Of a stretch of 64,000 nucleotides of DNA, positions 29,695 through 39,467 are shown piece by piece. The stretch's first letter is position 1. Each line of letters begins with the position of its first letter. The notes beneath the pieces were generated by a model. It did no database searches, was not told the origin of the DNA, and was given only the letters and a program-made list of their open reading frames with translations. The translations under genes were made by a program, and so were the position numbers. This DNA is from Tessaracoccus coleopterorum (GTDB lineage: Bacteria > Actinomycetota > Actinomycetes > Propionibacteriales > Propionibacteriaceae). The DNA lies in assembly GCF_011174705.1 (NCBI RefSeq), contig NZ_JAANIJ010000001.1, positions 1,488,001 through 1,552,000 of the forward strand, in the 5' to 3' direction.

Positions 29695-30734
29695 CTAGAT
29701 GGTCGAGGCGTCGATCACGTAGCGGTACCGGACCTTGGAGGCGATGACATTCTCGTAGGCCTCGTTGATCTGGTCGGCGGGATCACCTCGATGATCGGGC
29801 GCAGGTCGTGCTCCGCGCAGAAGTCGAGCATGGCCTGGGTCTCGGCGATGCCGCCGATGTTCGACCCTGCGAGAACCCGGGCCTGCCCGGTCAGCACCCC
29901 ACGTCGAGGGTGGTCGGGTGCTCGGGAGGCCGACGTTGACGAGCACGCCGTGCGCCTTGAGGAGCTTCAGGATGGCGTCGAAGTCGATGCCGTCGGAGAT
30001 GGTGGAGAGGATCACGTCGAACGAGCCGCGCAGCTTCTTCATGGCGTCCGGGTCCTGCGTCGACACGTAGTCGGTGGCCCCAGCTTGAGCCCGTCCTCCC
30101 GCTTGGCGAGGGTGCGGCCCAACACGATGGTCTCGGCGCCCATGGCTGCGGCGAACTGGACACCCATGTGTCCGAGGCCGCCCATGCCGACGATGCCGAC
30201 GCGCTTGCCCGGGCCGGCGCCCAGCGCTTGAGGGGTTGTAGGTGGTGATGCCCGCACACATCAGCGGTGCGGCATGTTCGAGGCTCATGCCCTCGGGCAC
30301 GCGCATCAGGTAGTCCTGCTCGACGGTGATGCCCTTCGAGTAGCCACCGGCGGTGGGAGGCCGTCGCGGCCGACGCCGTTGTAGGTCCACACGGTGCCGG
30401 GACGGCTGGTGCAGAACTGCTCCTCACCCTGGCGGCAGGAGTCGCACTCCCGGCAGGAGTCGACGAAGCAGCCGACGCCGACGCGGTCGCCGATCTTGAA
30501 CCTGGTCACCTCGGAGCCGACCTTGCTGACCGTTCCTGCGATCTCGTGGCCCGCCACGAACGGGTAGGTGACGGGGCCCCACTCGCCGCGGACGGTGTGG
30601 ATGTCGGAGTGGCAGATGCCTGCATAGGCGATGTCGAAGAACACCTCCGTCGGCCCGGGTTCGCGCCGGGTGATGGTGGTGGGCTCGTACCGACCGGTGG
30701 GCGAGTCGATGGCGTAGGCGGCGACCTCAGGCAT
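29695..30734 (-). CDS. Zinc-dependent alcohol dehydrogenase, CAD/YahK type, several frameshifts
   Basis: Medium-chain dehydrogenase/reductase. Catalytic zinc ligands lie in [17 protein letters not shown] and AGHEIAG; the four structural-zinc cysteines lie in [17 protein letters not shown]; the cofactor loop is [16 protein letters not shown]. It ends [19 protein letters not shown] start at 30734 ([12 protein letters not shown]) because GGAGGTAGCA precedes it. Frame changes occur near 30360, 30225, 30080, 29900 and 29780. The gene family reduces aldehydes to alcohols with NADPH; the natural substrate is unknown. Confidence 0.88.
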
Positions 30735-30831
30735 TGCTACCTCCATGGAGCAGATGTGCGTTCAACCGCACCATATCGCTCCGCCGCCGGTTGCCCGAAC
30801 TCCCCTGTGGAAGCCGCGCTCCCGGGGCAGG

Positions 30832-31664
30832 TCACTCGCCGCTGAGGCCCTCGAGCCAGTCGGCGGTCGGCTCCGCTCCGGGCATGGGCGCCTCGGCGTC
30901 GGCGGACGGCACGGTGCAGTCGGGCTTCTGCCCTGCGGCGGGGCCGAACTCCTTGCCGCCGAAGACGTACGTCTTCGCGTACTGGTAGTAGGCGTCGTAC
31001 CTGCCCGTGTCGTAGGGGTTGTCGAGGGCGCAGCGGCCGACGTAGTAGCCGACGACGTCCGCGAAGGTCTCGGTGACGCTGCGGCCCGCGTAGTCGGAGA
31101 AGCGGCCCTGCTTGGCGTACAGCTTCTCGAAGGTCGTCCAGTACTCCGGATCCTCGTAGCGGTCAGAGTTGAGCACGTGCGCCAGTTCGTGTGCGACGAG
31201 GCGGGTCAGTCGGCCTTCATCGCCGGAGTCGAGTGCCTTCTGGAACTTGGAGAAGTCGAAGGTGACGTAGCTGCCCTTGGTGAGGCTCCAGTCACCCCAC
31301 GCGTAGCCACTGATGCGGGCTGCGTTGAAGCCGACGTTGCCGTTGACCTTGGACTGGAGGTCGGCGCGGTAGGTGGTGCACTCCATCGCGTCGAGGGTCT
31401 GCCAGAGGATCTTGATCGAGGGGCGACGCTCCTCGGTCCACTGCGAGCCGGTGAGCTTGAAGCCGAAGTTCTCGGTGATGCCCGCCTTGAGCTGCTCGAT
31501 GGACGCGCCCTCCGGGAAGGGGACGGTCGAGGCACAGGGCGTCGGGATGCCCGTCACGGGGCGACCGGCGTCGGGGCCAGTGGGAGCGCAGATGCGGAGG
31601 TGGAAACCACCGATGCCACGGCCACGGCCAAGCCGATTGCCGTCGCGGCGATCCATTTGCGCAC
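30832..31664 (-). CDS. Secreted zinc metallopeptidase with HELAH motif, one frameshift
   Basis: Starts at GTG 31664 with a good upstream GGGAG. The N-terminus RKWIAATAIGLAVAVASVV followed by STSASALP is a typical signal peptide. One missing base at the GGGG run 31558-31561 joins it to the mature part (PVTGIPTPCASTVPFPEG). The zinc site is RLVAHELAHVLNSDRYED, followed by a glutamate in SVTETFADVVGYY that could be the third ligand. About 277 residues. It is likely an extracellular protease or peptidoglycan-associated hydrolase; target unknown. Confidence 0.85.
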
Positions 31665-31984
31665 AGAGCACTCCCTACAACTTGTCGTACCGACCAACCA
31701 AGAATCTCTCAGGAATCTCAGGAAGTCAAAACCTGTGTCCACCACACGCGCGGGACGGACGGCCCGTCGCCGTCGACTTATCCACCTGTCCGCGGACACC
31801 TGCCCTGTAGTCGGCACCCGCAAGCACCCGAAACCTGCCGTCGAGCACAGGTGCCGAGGAACAGCGGTGGTATCCGCCGCAGGTTCGTAACCCGGACCCG
31901 CCGCGAGGTTTCCACAGATTTCCACGTTCGCCTCCACTCCTCCCTCTACAGGTTTGAATGAAGCCCCACGGGAGGGAGGCACCG
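31665..31984. other. Intergenic region upstream of the Tad locus
   Basis: This 320 bp stretch lies between the divergent protease and cpaB genes and must hold both promoters. A TTATCCACC at about 31777 and TTTCCACAGATTTCCAC at about 31910 resemble DnaA-box words, but only two such sites are present. No gene is supported. Confidence 0.45.
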
Positions 31985-32625
31985 ATGCACAGCCCACAGA
32001 GACCGACGAAACCGGACCTGACACCGCCCTCCGCCCCACGCCCGGACGCCGTCGCGCTCCGTGCGCGACGCAGCCCGAAGCTCGTGGCGCTCGGGGTGCT
32101 GCTCGTGGCCCTCGGCGGGATCGGCGCAGCCGCCCTGTTCACCATGAACGCCAACCAGGAGGCGGTCATCGTGATGGCGGCCGATGTCCGCAGGGGCGAG
32201 GTCGTCGAACAGTCAGACCTCACCGTGGTCGAGGTGCCCGACACGCTCACCGTCGAGCGGCTCCCCTCCACCGACCTGGACCGGCTGATCGGCCACCGCG
32301 CCCTGAGCGACCTGCCCAGCGGGTCGTTCCCCCTGGCGCGGCACGTCGGCACCGATCCGCTGCCCGACGGCCAGACCCTCGTGGGGCTCCGCCTTCCGTT
32401 GGGAAGGCTCCCCACTCCGACATCCCGCTGGCCACGAAGGTGCGCATCGTCGGCCTCGCAGAAGGCGACACCACCGCCGTCACCGCGAACACCATGAGCC
32501 TCCCGACGCTGCTCGACGACGGCGTCACCTACGCGCTCGATGTGGCGGTCACCGACTCCGAGGCCGACGCGGTGGCCCGCCTCGCCGCCACCGATCAGGT
32601 CGCCGTCATCGTGGTCGGTGCGTGA
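31985..32625 (+). CDS. cpaB: CpaB/RcpC-like SAF-domain pilus assembly protein, one frameshift
   Basis: First gene of the Tad/Flp pilus locus. Start 31985 is chosen because GGGAGGGAGG lies 6 bp upstream. A single membrane helix (LVALGVLLVALGGIGAAALF) is followed by a SAF domain (EAVIVMAADVRRGEVVEQSD, HRALSDLPSGSFPLARHV) and the C-terminal domain DIPLATKVRIVGLAEGDT. The frame changes near 32410. About 213 residues. Its stop shares a base with the next ATG (TGATG at 32623-32627). Confidence 0.82.
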
Positions 32626-33422
32626 TGGCTGTCATCCTGCTGACCTCCGCCACAGGGTCACCCGGCGTGACGACGACCGCGCTCGGGCTCGCCCTCACCT
32701 GGCCCGTCACGTGCTCCTTGCCGACTGCGACCGTGATCCGGGCCAGGCCGTGCAGGCCGGCTATCTGCGCGGGATGGACCATGGCGGCCGGGGCCTGGTC
32801 TCCCTCGCGCACCTGCACCGCGAGGGCGGCGCGCTCGCCCCGGAGCTGTGGCGGCAGACGCTCCCGCTGACCCAACCAGGCGACCCGCAACGCAGGCTGC
32901 TGCCCGGATTCAGTTCGGCCGGCTCGTCGCGGCTGTTCGAGCACATCTGGTCGAGCCTCGGTGAAGCGTTCGCCATGCTGGATGGGCAGGGCGCCGACGT
33001 GATCGTCGACGCGGGCCGCATCTCTGTCAGTGGGCTTCCCCTCGGCATGCTCGCGACGGCAGATGTCGTGCTTGTGTGCGTGCGTTCCACCCTCCGCTCG
33101 CTCGCCGCTGCCAGGATCCACCTCCTGACCTTGGAGGACCAACTCCGCAGCCTCACGACGCAGCCGCCCTGGGCCTGGCCGTGGTCGGCCCCGGCCGCCC
33201 GTACGCCACCGGTGAGATCGCGGCGCAGTTCGGCATCCCGGCCTGGGTCGAGCAGGGTGGGACCCCCGCTCGGCCGCCGTCCTCAGCGACGGCGACCCGG
33301 AGCCGCGACGCTTCCGCTCCGGGCGCTTCATGGGTGCCTTCCGCTCGGAGGCCCACGGGCTCGCCGACCGGGTCCGGAGGACGCGGGACCAGCTGGCCGC
33401 CGTCGCGGAGCCGGTCCGGTGA
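32625..33422 (+). CDS. cpaE: CpaE/TadZ-like MinD-superfamily protein, several frameshifts
   Basis: ParA/MinD-like protein that places the Tad machinery. It begins MAVILLTSATGSPGVTTTAL, a deviant Walker A loop in which the second lysine position is T, followed by HVLLADCDRDPGQAVQAGYL and DVIVDAGRISVSGLPLGMLA. Frame changes near 32700, 33155 and 33270. The loss of the canonical lysine suggests weak or absent ATPase activity. Its TGA overlaps the GTG of cpaF (GTGA at 33419-33422). Confidence 0.78.
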
Positions 33423-34492
33423 GCATCGGGGGCTTCCTTCGCTGGCCGGGGCGCTCGGCCAGCTGGGCGTCGTGCGCGATCCCGGCGTCCTCGGCCCACA
33501 GGGCCCACCCACCTGCGCGTCGAGGTCCCCTCCGCCATCGACTGGCCGGTGGTGGTCGGGATGCGGCGCGAGGCTGCCGAGGAGATCGCGTCGGAGTCGG
33601 CGAGGTGGCTCGCATCGAAGGGCCACCCCATGCCGGAGGCCGACAGACGCGCCAAGGGCCGGGCCGTCATCCGCACGATCGTGCATGAGAGGGCCAAGAG
33701 CCTCGGCGAGTCGGGGAAGGCGCTGTGGCCCATCGACCTGGAGACCCGCTACGCCGACGTGGTTGAGAACGCGATCTTCGGATACGGCCGTCTCCAGCCG
33801 CTCTTCGAGATCCCGACCGCGGAGAACATCGAGATCAACGGCTGTGACTCAGTGCATGTGCAGTACCCCGACGGGCGGCGCGAGCCCCATCCCCCGATCG
33901 CCGACACCGATGAGGAACTCGTGGAGGCGATCCGGTTCCTGGGTGAGACCGCCACCCCGCCAGGCCGTTCGACGATCTCCACCCCACGATGACACTCGCG
34001 CTCGGCGACCGCTACCGCCTCCACGCCATCGGGTTCGGCCTGTCGTTCCGGCCCAGCGTCGTCATCCGACAGCATCTCCTCACCGACGTCACGCTCGCCG
34101 ATCTCGCCGAGGACGGCATGCTCCCCAGCGCGTCGCCCGCATGCTCCAGGCCGCGGTGATGGGCCGCAAGTCCATCGTGATCTCCGGCGACCAGGGCGCC
34201 GGGAAGACCACCCTCCTGCGGGCTCTGATCGCCGCGATCCACCCCACTGAACGGTTCGGCACCCTGGAGACCGACTACGAACTCCTCACCCATCTGCTCG
34301 CCCACCGCAGCAACGTCCTGGCGCTGCAGGCCCGGATCGGGATGGGCGAGCAGTCCGCTGCTGGAAGCGTCGGCTCATACACGGTCGCCGACCTCATCCC
34401 GGAGGCGCTGCGTCAGAACCTCACGCGGCTGGTGGTCGGCGAGGTCCGTGGCGCCGAGGCTGGAGCGATGTTCGAGGCGATGCAGTCCGGAG
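33419..34492 (+). pseudogene. cpaF: CpaF/TadA pilus ATPase, 5' part, interrupted by the integrative element
   Basis: Hexameric secretion ATPase that powers Tad pilus assembly. Visible parts: N-terminal domain (EEIASESARWLASKGHPMPE), GYGRLQPLFEIPTAENIEIN, Walker A SGDQGAGKTTLLRALI, Walker B region RLVVGEVRGAEAGAMFEAMQ. The reading frame then enters foreign DNA: after QSG come D and a stop (34495-34497). The missing C-terminus starts at 58132. Several frameshifts (about 33455, 33510, 33955, 34130) are extra to the interruption. Confidence 0.92.
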
Positions 34493-34516
34493 ACTGAATA
34501 GGCAAGTTAGCACCAT
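34489..34516. other. attL: Left attachment site (attL, element-side arm)
   Basis: Core GGAG followed by 12 bp, then AGTTA-GC-ACCAT (34505-34516). The same words occur inverted at the right end (ATGGT-CA-TAACT, 58106-58117). In the excised circle they would flank the core as an imperfect inverted repeat, as expected for attP of a serine integrase. Confidence 0.75.
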
Positions 34517-34721
34517 GGTGACCAACCGACAGTAACGGGGCCGACGAGGAGGACACTATTCCCGCGCGGCTACCACGGTCAGGTGGACGGGGTTGATGAT
34601 GACTGCGCAATCGGCTCCCGCAGCAGCGTCCCGCTCAGCCAGGCTTACACACCAGGTCCGCGACACGTTGCCACGGGATGCGGGAGGTACTCGTTGCTTG
34701 CAGCACGCCCGGCCAGAGTTA

Positions 34722-35071
34722 TCGCAGTTCTCGCAGTTTTCTCTGGCCGATCGCAGTTTTGAAATGCAAAACTGCGATAGCTTTCCGAGCTACCAAGTCC
34801 TGTTTGACTAGGGGTTTTCTCCTATATACTTCAAGATTCAATCTAATATCGCAGTTCTCGCAGTTTTCTACAGGTTACGCACGCGCACGCGCACGCGCAC
34901 GCGCACACGCACGCGCGCACAAGCAGTAACTCGGGAAAAACTGCGAGAACTGCGATCGCGCCATCTTCGAGGACAAAGCCCCTGATCGGAGCACCAATCG
35001 TGCTATCGCAGTTTCAGTTTGCGAACTGCGATAACTGATTCAGAACTGCGAGAACTGCGATAACTGCGGCG
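34722..35071. repeat. Iteron-like region with Z-DNA-prone tract: candidate replication origin
   Basis: The octamer TCGCAGTT occurs perfectly 12 times: forward at 34722, 34731, 34751, 34849, 34858, 35008; reverse (AACTGCGA) at 34770, 34939, 34948, 35026, 35046, 35055; a degenerate copy is at 35064. Pairs are spaced 9 bp apart. Between them lie an AT-rich stretch (about 34820-34850) and a 46 bp strictly alternating pyrimidine-purine tract of CA/CG steps (34876-34921). Iterons, an AT-rich segment and a nearby primase/helicase gene suggest an origin or a replication control region. Confidence 0.75.
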
Positions 35072-35289
35072 TCACCGCACGGAGCCGGAGGTCATCGGTC
35101 GCCCCGCATCACCCGTCGCCGTGCCCGCTACCTCGCGGAAGCCCTCTCGATCGTCTCCGATGAAGGCGACTAGTCATGAGGTTGACCGGCCTGCTAGGAT
35201 CGCCTCAGACATCAGAAACGGCGAATCGCACCGTCAGTAAGGTAACCGGCGTTGATGGGAGTGGGGTCGAGCCCGCCCGGAGTCGAGGA

Positions 35290-35414
35290 GACCGATTTGA
35301 ACCTCTGGGTAACCAGGGGAGCGCCGTAGGAGGGCAACCGCCCTCCGCCCGCCGGCGGCGGGCCAACCCTCCCGGGATAGAGGAGCCCGATCCGGGGTCG
35401 CGAAAGGCGACCCT
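35290..35414 (+). promoter_or_regulatory. Structured leader with three hairpins before the HTH-like gene
   Basis: Three stems follow each other: CCTCTGG-GTAA-CCAGGGG (35302-35319, one G-T pair), GGAGGGC-AACC-GCCCTCC (35329-35346) and GGGTCGC-GAAAG-GCGACCC (35395-35413). The last ends 2 bp before the ATG at 35416 and would hide the ribosome binding site. It could be a translational control element or part of the replication region. It matches no RNA family that I recognise. Confidence 0.5.
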
Positions 35415-35415
35415 G

Positions 35416-35790
35416 ATGACGGCGACCCAGCCGACCCAACCGACCCGGGTTGAGCATCTCGATCCAGCACACTTCGACCTCAACCAGCAGTACCCGATCC
35501 GGCACTACGTCGCGCACGGGATCGGGTCCGACGCAACCTTCCGGCGTCACCTCCGGTCCGGTGCCCTCCCCCACGAGTGGGACCGCGGGCGGATGGTGAT
35601 GTTCCCCGCGGACGTGATGCGGGCGCTCCACCCCAGGCAGAACCCCAGCAACGACGAGCTGCAGGCCTGGGTCGAGGCGAAGGCCGCCGAGGCCCCGCCG
35701 ATTACGTCCGAGCAGGCCGAGCTGGCGGCTCGCGTGATGGGCGCAGCGCTGCGGCAGCGCGTCGCTGAGTTGGGCGGTGCAACGGGATGA
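35416..35790 (+). CDS. Small DNA-binding-type protein (helix-turn-helix/excisionase-like)
   Basis: A 124-residue protein if started at ATG 35416 (MTATQPTQPTRVEHLDPAHF). The core YPIRHYVAHGIGSDATFRRH and LPHEWDRGRMVMFPADVMRAL resembles the compact winged-helix domains used by excisionases and small replication accessory proteins on actinobacterial elements; this is a resemblance, not a firm family call. A longer version from 35176 is open but would contain the hairpins at 35302-35413. It overlaps the next gene by 14 bp. Confidence 0.55.
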   Translation: MTATQPTQPTRVEHLDPAHFDLNQQYPIRHYVAHGIGSDATFRRHLRSGALPHEWDRGRMVMFPADVMRALHPRQNPSNDELQAWVEAKAAEAPPITSEQAELAARVMGAALRQRVAELGGATG

Positions 35791-37546
35791 GTGCACAAGA
35801 AAACCCCCGGCGGGCAACCGAGGGGTCATCGAAGAGTTTGTCGGCTCTGAGGTCCATGATACCGGATCCACCCGTGACGACAAGCCCCAGCAAGCCTCCG
35901 CAATCCCTGCGGGGGCGCTAGGACCCAGAACGACATCATCGCCCAGGCCACGGCCGACTACATCGCGGGCCTGGACGTGGATGATCCTCCTCCGCCTCGT
36001 CAGATCGAGCGCGAACTCCTCGCGGCCACCAACTTCGCCTTCGGCTTGCAGAATGCCTCCCGCAAGGGTGACAACAAGATCTCGTTGCTGAAGACATTGA
36101 CCTTCTCCCAGGTCGCCCAGCTGATGATCCACCTGCACCGCGTGGTCGCAGTGGCGCCCTCGGGAAGAACTCCGATCCCGACTACGACCTGCTCGCCGTC
36201 TACTGCCCCGCCGGCGATGACGAGGGCATCTACCTCACCAGCGAGAGGGACCTGAGGAAGGTCGCCCGGGCCTACAACCGGGAGATCACCATCAACCTCG
36301 CGAACGAGGTCTTCGCCGTCCTGCGCGAGGAGGCACCCCGGGTGCACCGCTGTTCTGACCGCGACCTGATCGCCGTGAACAACGGGATCTTCAACTACGC
36401 CACCAAGCAGCTCGAACCCTTCACCCCCGAGCATGTCTTCTTGTCGAAGTCGTCGGTCGACTACGACCCTGCTGCCATCTCGCCGGTGATCGATACTCCC
36501 GACGGGGACACCTGGGAGGTCGAGGAGTGGATGGCCAGTCTCTCCGACGACCCGAGATCGTCGAGTTGCTCTGGGAGGTCTGCGGTGCGGTGGTGAGGCC
36601 GCACGTGCGCTGGAACAAGTCGGCCTGGCTGTATGCAGACAAGGGCAACAACGGCAAGGGATCCCTGGTCGAGCTGATGCGCAACCTGTGTGGCCCTCGG
36701 CGCACACCTCCATCCCGCTGACCGAGATGGGCAAGGACTTCATGCTGGAGCCGCTCACTCGGGCCTCGGCGATCATCGTCGACGAGAACGACGTCGGGCA
36801 GTACATCGACAAGGCCGCCAACCTCAAGGCGATCATCACCAATGACGTGATCATGATCAACCGCAAGCACAAGTACCCCATCAGCTACCAGTTCTGGGCT
36901 TCATGGTGCAGTGCTTGAACGAATTCCCTCGCGTCAAGGACAAGTCCGACTCGTTCTACCGCAGGCAGTTGTTCATCCCCTTCGAGAAGTGTTTCACCGG
37001 TGTGGAGCGTCGCTACATCAAGGATGACTACCTCTCCCGTCCCGACGTGCTGCGCTACGTGCTGAAGCGAATTCTGCACATGGACTACTACGTGCTCTCC
37101 GAGCCCGAGGCCACCCAGCAGGTGCTGCGCGAGTACAAGGAGTACAACGACCCGGTACGCAACTTCTGGGGCGATCACCGCGATCTGTTCAAGTGGGACC
37201 TGCTGCCCTTCCCGTTCGTCTACGACATGTTCCGCAGCTGGTTCCCCGAACCAACCCTCCGGGTCGGCGGTGGGACGCAACGTCTTCATCAACGACCTGC
37301 GGCGGATCGTGACCGATGACCCGAGTGGGCTGTGGCTGACAACTCAGTGGCCAGCAAGGGCCGGATGGACGACCCCGAGCACCTGATCGCCACCTACGAG
37401 ATGAGGTCCTGGTACAACCCGGCCTACGCCGCCCCAAGAGCGGACCACCCGGCCTCGACCGGTTGTGCACCCCTGTGTTGAACCCGTCCTATCGCGGACT
37501 GGTTCGTGTTGCGCCGCTGGCTGGGCCGGGAGGCGACGATGAGTGA
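35777..37546 (+). CDS. P4/D5-type primase-helicase (replication protein), many frameshifts
   Basis: Joined frames give about 590 residues with the D5_N and superfamily 3 helicase regions: NDIIAQATADYIAGLDVDDP, ERELLAATNFAFGLQNASRK, LIAVNNGIFNYATKQLEPFT, the Walker A-like LYADKGNNGKGSLVELM, SAIIVDENDVGQYIDKAANL (Walker B) and KAIITNDVIMINRKHKYPIS. The likely start is GTG 35777. Frame changes lie near 35930, 36165, 36550, 36695, 36897, 37255, 37345 and 37430. It should unwind and prime DNA from the iteron region upstream, allowing the element to replicate after excision; that is inference. Confidence 0.85.
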
Positions 37547-37622
37547 CCAACAAGACCGGGCCCGTCGAACGGGCCGCCCAAACGACTGGGGATGGGCTCC
37601 CGGCCAACGAGAGGAGTCATCC

Positions 37623-37973
37623 ATGAACGACAAGGCATTGACGGAGTTCACCAGCCACATCACGGGCAAGAACGCCAAGGTCCGGCTCTGGCCGGACCGC
37701 ATCGAGTGGGAGCTAGTGGGCCGCATGAGCACCGGCGCGAAGGCCGTGCTCGGCGCGGCCACGATGGGCATGTCGCTGCTCGCGACGGGGGTCCGCGGGA
37801 AGCGTGAGACCAACATGATCCTGGTCCGCTCGATCACCGGCGTCACGACCCGCAAGTCGGGCCTGATGCAGAACGAGGTCGTGGTCTCGACCCCGGCCGG
37901 GACCGTCGACTTCCGCTGTTCGACGTCGGAGGCAGCCGAGTTCAAGCGCCAGCTCCTGGCGCTGATCGGCTAG
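37623..37973 (+). CDS. PH-like domain small protein
   Basis: A 116-residue intact gene. The start at 37623 is set by GAGAGGAG 6 bp upstream. KVRLWPDRIEWELVGRMSTG and RSITGVTTRKSGLMQNEVVV followed by FRCSTSEAAEFKRQLLALIG have the strand-strand-helix pattern of bacterial PH domains. Such proteins occur on many actinobacterial plasmids and phages; no function is known to me. Confidence 0.55.
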   Translation: MNDKALTEFTSHITGKNAKVRLWPDRIEWELVGRMSTGAKAVLGAATMGMSLLATGVRGKRETNMILVRSITGVTTRKSGLMQNEVVVSTPAGTVDFRCSTSEAAEFKRQLLALIG

Positions 37974-37989
37974 GCGGGAGGAGCTGGAG

Positions 37990-38451
37990 ATGGGATTCCT
38001 GATCACTGTCGCCGTGATCGCGGTGATCGTGCTGCCGATCATCTTCGTCGGCGCCGTGGGCAGCTCGCTCAACTCTGACAAGAACCTCCGTGCACGGCTG
38101 CCGGAGATCTTCGACGAGTTGTTCGACGGTACCGACATCGTCACCTACAACGTGCCGATCGCGGTACAGGTGGGCGAGGTCATCGAGGCGGGTCGGGAGC
38201 GCGGCTACGTGTTCCGGCAGAGCGTCGACGGGCCAACTGGGACGCCGACGCTGTTGTTCGACAAGGACCCCGCAGCGTGGGCCGCGAAGCGTGCCCAGAC
38301 TGGTCCGCCACCGTGGACCGGGAAGGGGCCCGGGCCGACGCCGAAGGGTCCGGCCAAGCCTCGTGCCAAGGGGCTGAAGGGCATGGAGCAGCGGATGCTG
38401 GAGGTCGAGCGTGAGTGGGCCAAGGCGAACCCCGGCTGGCCCGGGGACTGA
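37990..38451 (+). CDS. Membrane-anchored hypothetical protein
   Basis: A 153-residue intact gene with a good ribosome site (GGGAGGAGCTGGAG). One N-terminal membrane helix (FLITVAVIAVIVLPIIFVGA) is followed by a soluble domain and a Pro/Lys/Gly-rich basic stretch (about residues 110-135). No family recognised. It lies 16 bp after the PH-like gene, in the same likely operon. Confidence 0.6.
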   Translation: MGFLITVAVIAVIVLPIIFVGAVGSSLNSDKNLRARLPEIFDELFDGTDIVTYNVPIAVQVGEVIEAGRERGYVFRQSVDGPTGTPTLLFDKDPAAWAAKRAQTGPPPWTGKGPGPTPKGPAKPRAKGLKGMEQRMLEVEREWAKANPGWPGD

Positions 38452-38762
38452 AGATCGGACTGGTCAGCCTGCTGTGCCTGGGCGGCGTCGTGTCCTGCGT
38501 GTCGTGGGCCAACTCGGGGTCGGGGGCGGCAACAGCAGCACCTCCCGAGTCCTGCGTGAGTCCACCGCTGAGGTGGCCTGTGAGCGAGTGGTCCGCGAGA
38601 ACCTCGGGGTTCGTCTGAGGTTCAAGCAGGGTGCGAACTGGGAGATCGACGGGGTTGGGCAATCAACGGTCGAGCCACTGGCGAGGGGTCAACTTCGGCT
38701 ACTCGTGCGAGGTCACCGGCCCCGAGGGAGCGCATCGCGTCGAGATTGTCTCGCTGGGGTGA
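38415..38762 (+). CDS. Small secreted or membrane-anchored hypothetical protein, frameshifts
   Basis: The probable start is GTG 38415, inside the preceding gene. RGLKIGLVSLLCLGGVVSCV is a signal or anchor sequence, followed by a Ser/Gly-rich linker and a small domain VACERVVRENLGVRLRFKQG, GYSCEVTGPEGAHRVEIVSL with a cysteine pair. Frame changes near 38525, 38655 and 38690 are needed to read it whole. Similar small domains are common in secreted proteins on actinobacterial plasmids. Function unknown. Confidence 0.5.
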
Positions 38763-38841
38763 GGCCGACGACGACTACCCGCCCACACCCGGAGATGGGC
38801 ACCGGGCCATCAACCAGAACCAACAACAGGAGGTATCAACC

Positions 38842-39345
38842 ATGACATCTACGACCATGAGCAAGCGCCAGCGGAGGGCGCAGCAGCTCGCTGATCTCGT
38901 CGCCGAGCGCAAGGCGATGGAGGCTGAGCTGGCCGCCAGGAAGCGCGCGATCGAAGCCGAGGAGGCGGCCGACGAGAAGGCCGTCGACGAGGCGCTGAAG
39001 TACGCGAGCCGCGCCCGGTGTGCTGCCGTCGAGGAGCTGTACGAGGTGCTCGGTATCGAGGAGGACGTCGCCGTGACGACGACCAAGGACGGGACCGTGC
39101 GACGCACCCGCAGGGACCGCGACGAGACCCAGCGCGCAGCGCGCCTGGTCGAGGCCGTTGTGGCTCTGGTCTCCTCGCGCGACGACGCTGCCGAGCCGGT
39201 CGAGGCGGGGATCGAGCTGCCCCGGGAGGCCACCGACGACGCCGATCCCGAGGACGCCGAGGGTGATGGCGAGGACGCTGAGGAGGACGCTGAGGAGGAC
39301 GCTGAGGACCCGCACGAGCGGGGCTACCAGCCGTTCGACCGGTAG
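38842..39345 (+). CDS. Coiled-coil protein with acidic repetitive tail
   Basis: A 167-residue intact gene behind CAGGAGG. Residues about 5-60 are a charged helix (RRAQQLADLVAERKAMEAEL) suited to a coiled coil; the tail is acidic with EDAEEDAEEDAED repeats. It lies just upstream of the candidate oriT and mobC, so it may be a DNA-mimic or mobilisation accessory protein, but nothing in the sequence proves it. Confidence 0.6.
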   Translation: MTSTTMSKRQRRAQQLADLVAERKAMEAELAARKRAIEAEEAADEKAVDEALKYASRARCAAVEELYEVLGIEEDVAVTTTKDGTVRRTRRDRDETQRAARLVEAVVALVSSRDDAAEPVEAGIELPREATDDADPEDAEGDGEDAEEDAEEDAEDPHERGYQPFDR

Positions 39346-39467
39346 CCGAGATGGCCCACTCGAACCCGGTTCCGCGGATGCGGGGCCGGGTTCCTCATTG
39401 CCCTGGGAGGGGACCCGGCGGAGCCGGGAGGGCGGAGCCCTCACCCCGAGGAGGCGCAGCCGACGAG

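Noticed and set aside
31770-31925. Chromosomal replication origin with DnaA boxes
   Set aside because: Only two imperfect DnaA-box words are present and no dnaA, dnaN or gyrase genes are near.
34489-34600. tRNA gene as integration target of the element
   Set aside because: No tRNA-like sequence is at either end; the interrupted gene is cpaF and the integrase is a serine recombinase, which often uses protein genes.
34722-35071. CRISPR-like or transposon-end repeats
   Set aside because: The octamers occur in both orientations with irregular distances and no unique spacers; iterons fit better.
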